This document shows positions 43,990 through 45,426 of a stretch of 45,426 bases of DNA, piece by piece (positions within the stretch are counted from its first letter, which is position 1; every line of letters starts with the position of its first letter). The stretch spans positions 1 through 45,426 of the forward strand of contig CALUMJ010000018.1 of the NCBI GenBank assembly GCA_944321715.1, given 5' to 3'. The translations under genes and the position numbers were made by a program. Source of the DNA: an uncultured Muribaculaceae bacterium. Lineage in GTDB: Bacteria; Bacteroidota; Bacteroidia; Bacteroidales; Muribaculaceae. The notes under the pieces were generated by a model. The model saw nothing but the letters and a program-made list of their open reading frames with translations. It was not told where the DNA came from and made no database searches.

Positions 43990-44694
43990 ATGAACGTAAG
44001 GAAAATATCGTGTTGGATTTTAAGTTTGGCTTTACTTGCAAGCGCAAGTGGTTGCACAACATTGTCGTCAATGAATAATACTACAAAAGGTGCATTGATA
44101 GGCACTGGAGGTGGCGCAGCACTCGGAGCCGGCGTGGGTGCATTGGCCGGAGGTGGCAAAGGTGCAGCCATCGGCGCTGTGGTAGGCACAGCTATTGGAG
44201 CAACAGCTGGAACCCTTATCGGACGCAAAATGGACAAGCAACAAGAAGAAATTGCCCAGATAGAAGGTGCCGAAGTTGAACAAGTAACTGATGTAAACAA
44301 CCTACAGGCCATCAAGGTGACTTTCAATAGCGGCATATTATTCGCAACTAATAAAAGTGACCTTAGTGAATCGGCACGTCAATCTTTGAGTGAATTTGCC
44401 GTATCACTGAAGAACAACCCACAAACCGACGTGGTAATAAACGGACACACCGACAACACTGGTTCTCGTGCCGTGAACGACCGTCTGTCGAAAGAACGCG
44501 CCCAGGCAGTAGCCAACTATTTAATAGGTTCAGGTGTACCAAGCAGCCGATTGACGACAAACGGACTGGCATACGATTACCCAATTGCCGACAATTCGAC
44601 CGAAGCCGGACGCGCCCAGAACAGACGGGTGGAAATATACATCACCGCCAACGCCGAAATGATAAATGCCGCCAACCAAGGCACGTTGCAATAA
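43990..44694 (+). CDS. OmpA-family lipoprotein with glycine zipper
   Basis: A 234-residue lipoprotein with lipobox ASGC (Cys near 22). A glycine-zipper segment (about 35-80, GTGGGAALGAGVGALAGGGK and onward) could insert in or span a membrane. The C-terminal OmpA domain has VTFNSGILFATNKSDLSESA, INGHTDNTGS with the peptidoglycan-contacting Asp, RLSKERAQAVANYL, and NRRVEIYI with the conserved Arg. The layout resembles YiaD-like proteins that tie the outer membrane to peptidoglycan. It has its own promoter and terminator. Confidence 0.92.
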   Translation: MNVRKISCWILSLALLASASGCTTLSSMNNTTKGALIGTGGGAALGAGVGALAGGGKGAAIGAVVGTAIGATAGTLIGRKMDKQQEEIAQIEGAEVEQVTDVNNLQAIKVTFNSGILFATNKSDLSESARQSLSEFAVSLKNNPQTDVVINGHTDNTGSRAVNDRLSKERAQAVANYLIGSGVPSSRLTTNGLAYDYPIADNSTEAGRAQNRRVEIYITANAEMINAANQGTLQ

Positions 44695-44725
44695 CCATAA
44701 TAACCATTTTCTTAGTGGCAAAAAA

Positions 44726-44759
44726 AATGGGCTGCGATTATTTGCAGTCCATTATTTTT
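44726..44759 (+). terminator. Terminator of the OmpA-like gene
   Basis: AATGGGCTGC (44726-44735) pairs with GCAGTCCATT (44744-44753) with one G-T pair, followed by ATTTTT. Confidence 0.75.
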
Positions 44760-44762
44760 AAC

Positions 44763-44820
44763 CCCAATCGGTCATTAGGATTAAAGTTGGTGTTATTATC
44801 ATTTCTAATGACCGATTGGG
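44763..44820. repeat. Perfect 16-bp inverted repeat
   Basis: CCCAATCGGTCATTAG (44763-44778) and CTAATGACCGATTGGG (44805-44820) flank 26 bp. There is no T run of terminator quality. It could be a small foldback element or a regulatory site. Confidence 0.6.
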
Positions 44821-44892
44821 ATTTTCAGGAGAAGCCATCGCAGACATCTTCCGGAGCTTCATGCCTTACATAGTAAAACATACTATATTTAC

Positions 44893-44930
44893 AAAAAGAG
44901 GGAGGTGTGCCACCGTGGACACATCTCCCT
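44893..44930 (-). terminator. Terminator of rpsP
   Basis: AGGGAGGTGT (from 44899) pairs with ACACATCTCCCT (to 44930), and on the minus strand the stem is followed by CTCTTTTTGT. T residues also follow on the plus strand, so it may work in both directions. Confidence 0.7.
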
Positions 44931-44961
44931 TTCTGTATTTTTTGCGTTGCGGTAGGTTGTA

Positions 44962-45426
44962 TTACTCTGCAGCAGGTGCTTCAGTTGCAGCTTCACCCTC
45001 TTGTTGAGTTTCAGCCTCAGCAGCAGCCTTTGCAGCTTCTTCGGCAGCTTTAGCCAATTCAGCTTTCTTCTTTGCTACCAATTCTGCCTTTGCATTCTTC
45101 TTTGCAGTTTCTTCTTCAAGTCGAGTTTTCTCGGCGTTACGTTTTTCTTCGTTCAACTTGCTTTTTACTGCATTGAGTTTTGCATCCTTTTCGTTCTTCC
45201 AAGCCTCAAAGCGACGTTGTGCTTCTTCCTCGCTGAATGCGCCTTTCTTAACACCACCTTGCAAGTGCTTCATCATAAGCACACCTTCACGCGACAAGAT
45301 GCTGCGAACGGTATCCGTAGGGATTGCACCCACATTAACCCAATACAAAGCTCTTTCAAAATTTAAACTTATTGTAGCAGGATTAGTATTTGGGTTATAA
45401 GAACCAATCCTTTCAATAAATTTACC
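44962..45426 (-). CDS. rpsP: Ribosomal protein S16, partial (5' end outside the window)
   Basis: The visible 154 residues run from [20 protein letters not shown] at the window edge through [20 protein letters not shown], the conserved body of bS16. The reading frame is open to the right edge, so roughly the first 30 residues are missing and the TTG at 45348 is not the start. After about 80 residues comes a charged, Ala/Glu/Lys-rich helical extension ([20 protein letters not shown]) ending APAAE, typical of Bacteroidetes S16. It is a structural component of the 30S subunit. Confidence 0.93.
   Translation of the reverse strand, partial: GKFIERIGSYNPNTNPATISLNFERALYWVNVGAIPTDTVRSILSREGVLMMKHLQGGVKKGAFSEEEAQRRFEAWKNEKDAKLNAVKSKLNEEKRNAEKTRLEEETAKKNAKAELVAKKKAELAKAAEEAAKAAAEAETQQEGEAATEAPAAE

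Noticed and set aside
45346-45348. TTG as start of a 128-residue protein
   Set aside because: The frame continues with conserved S16 sequence to the window edge, so the gene is truncated by the window and does not start here.
1-45426. CRISPR arrays, tRNA or rRNA genes
   Set aside because: No regularly spaced direct repeats, cloverleaf sequences or rRNA stretches were recognised anywhere in the window.

Overview
The window looks like a chromosomal segment of a gut-type Bacteroidales bacterium. Three things suggest this. Several genes are preceded by the Bacteroidetes -7 box TAnnTTTG. Shine-Dalgarno sequences are sparse. The genes include ribosomal protein S16 with an Ala/Glu/Lys-rich tail, an RSH paralogue, a SusCD-independent GH29 fucosidase, and an EpsG/Wzc-type exopolysaccharide locus next to a tyrosine recombinase. 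I cannot fix the family or genus. No rRNA, tRNA or CRISPR array was seen.

Layout. 80-2136 (minus): GH29 alpha-L-fucosidase and CutC, translationally coupled. 2354-5199 (minus): a membrane-anchored ricin-like protein, an AraC regulator and a ferredoxin-domain aldo/keto reductase. 5523-6731: a purple-acid-phosphatase-like enzyme, convergent with glycerate kinase. 8057-11093: an RSH (p)ppGpp synthetase with a decayed hydrolase site, overlapping a lipoprotein gene. 11088-14127 (minus): an alpha/beta hydrolase, GalE and a sugar nucleotidyltransferase. 14352-17571 (plus): a YugP-like zinc peptidase, HisRS, a MITE-like repeat and a BASS-like permease. 17584-24246 (minus): a complete TetR-regulated YbhGFSR-type ABC efflux operon (tetR, tolC, hlyD, two ATPases, two permeases). 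24365-24997: a cytidylate-kinase-like protein. 25213-26319: alanine dehydrogenase.

26413-38889 (minus) is one long exopolysaccharide (EPS) operon. It reads: unknown small gene, Wza-like export lipoprotein, Wzc-like tyrosine kinase, a 195-bp IS66-like MITE with target duplication, Wzx flippase, FrhB-like Fe-S protein, pyruvyl transferase, EpsG polymerase, GT2, acetyltransferase, GT4, WecG/TagA and a terminator. The export half is visibly G+C-richer than the A+T-rich biosynthetic half.

The most interesting region is 38890-40663, directly upstream of this operon. A perfect 23-bp inverted repeat, itself palindromic, flanks about 184 bp that carry one consensus Bacteroidetes promoter. In this sequence the promoter points away from the EPS operon, an apparent OFF state. 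A leader terminator lies between the switch and the first gene, and a tyrosine recombinase gene lies on the other side. This has the architecture of a phase-variable capsule/EPS locus. The window ends with clpB, an OmpA-family lipoprotein and the 3' part of rpsP.
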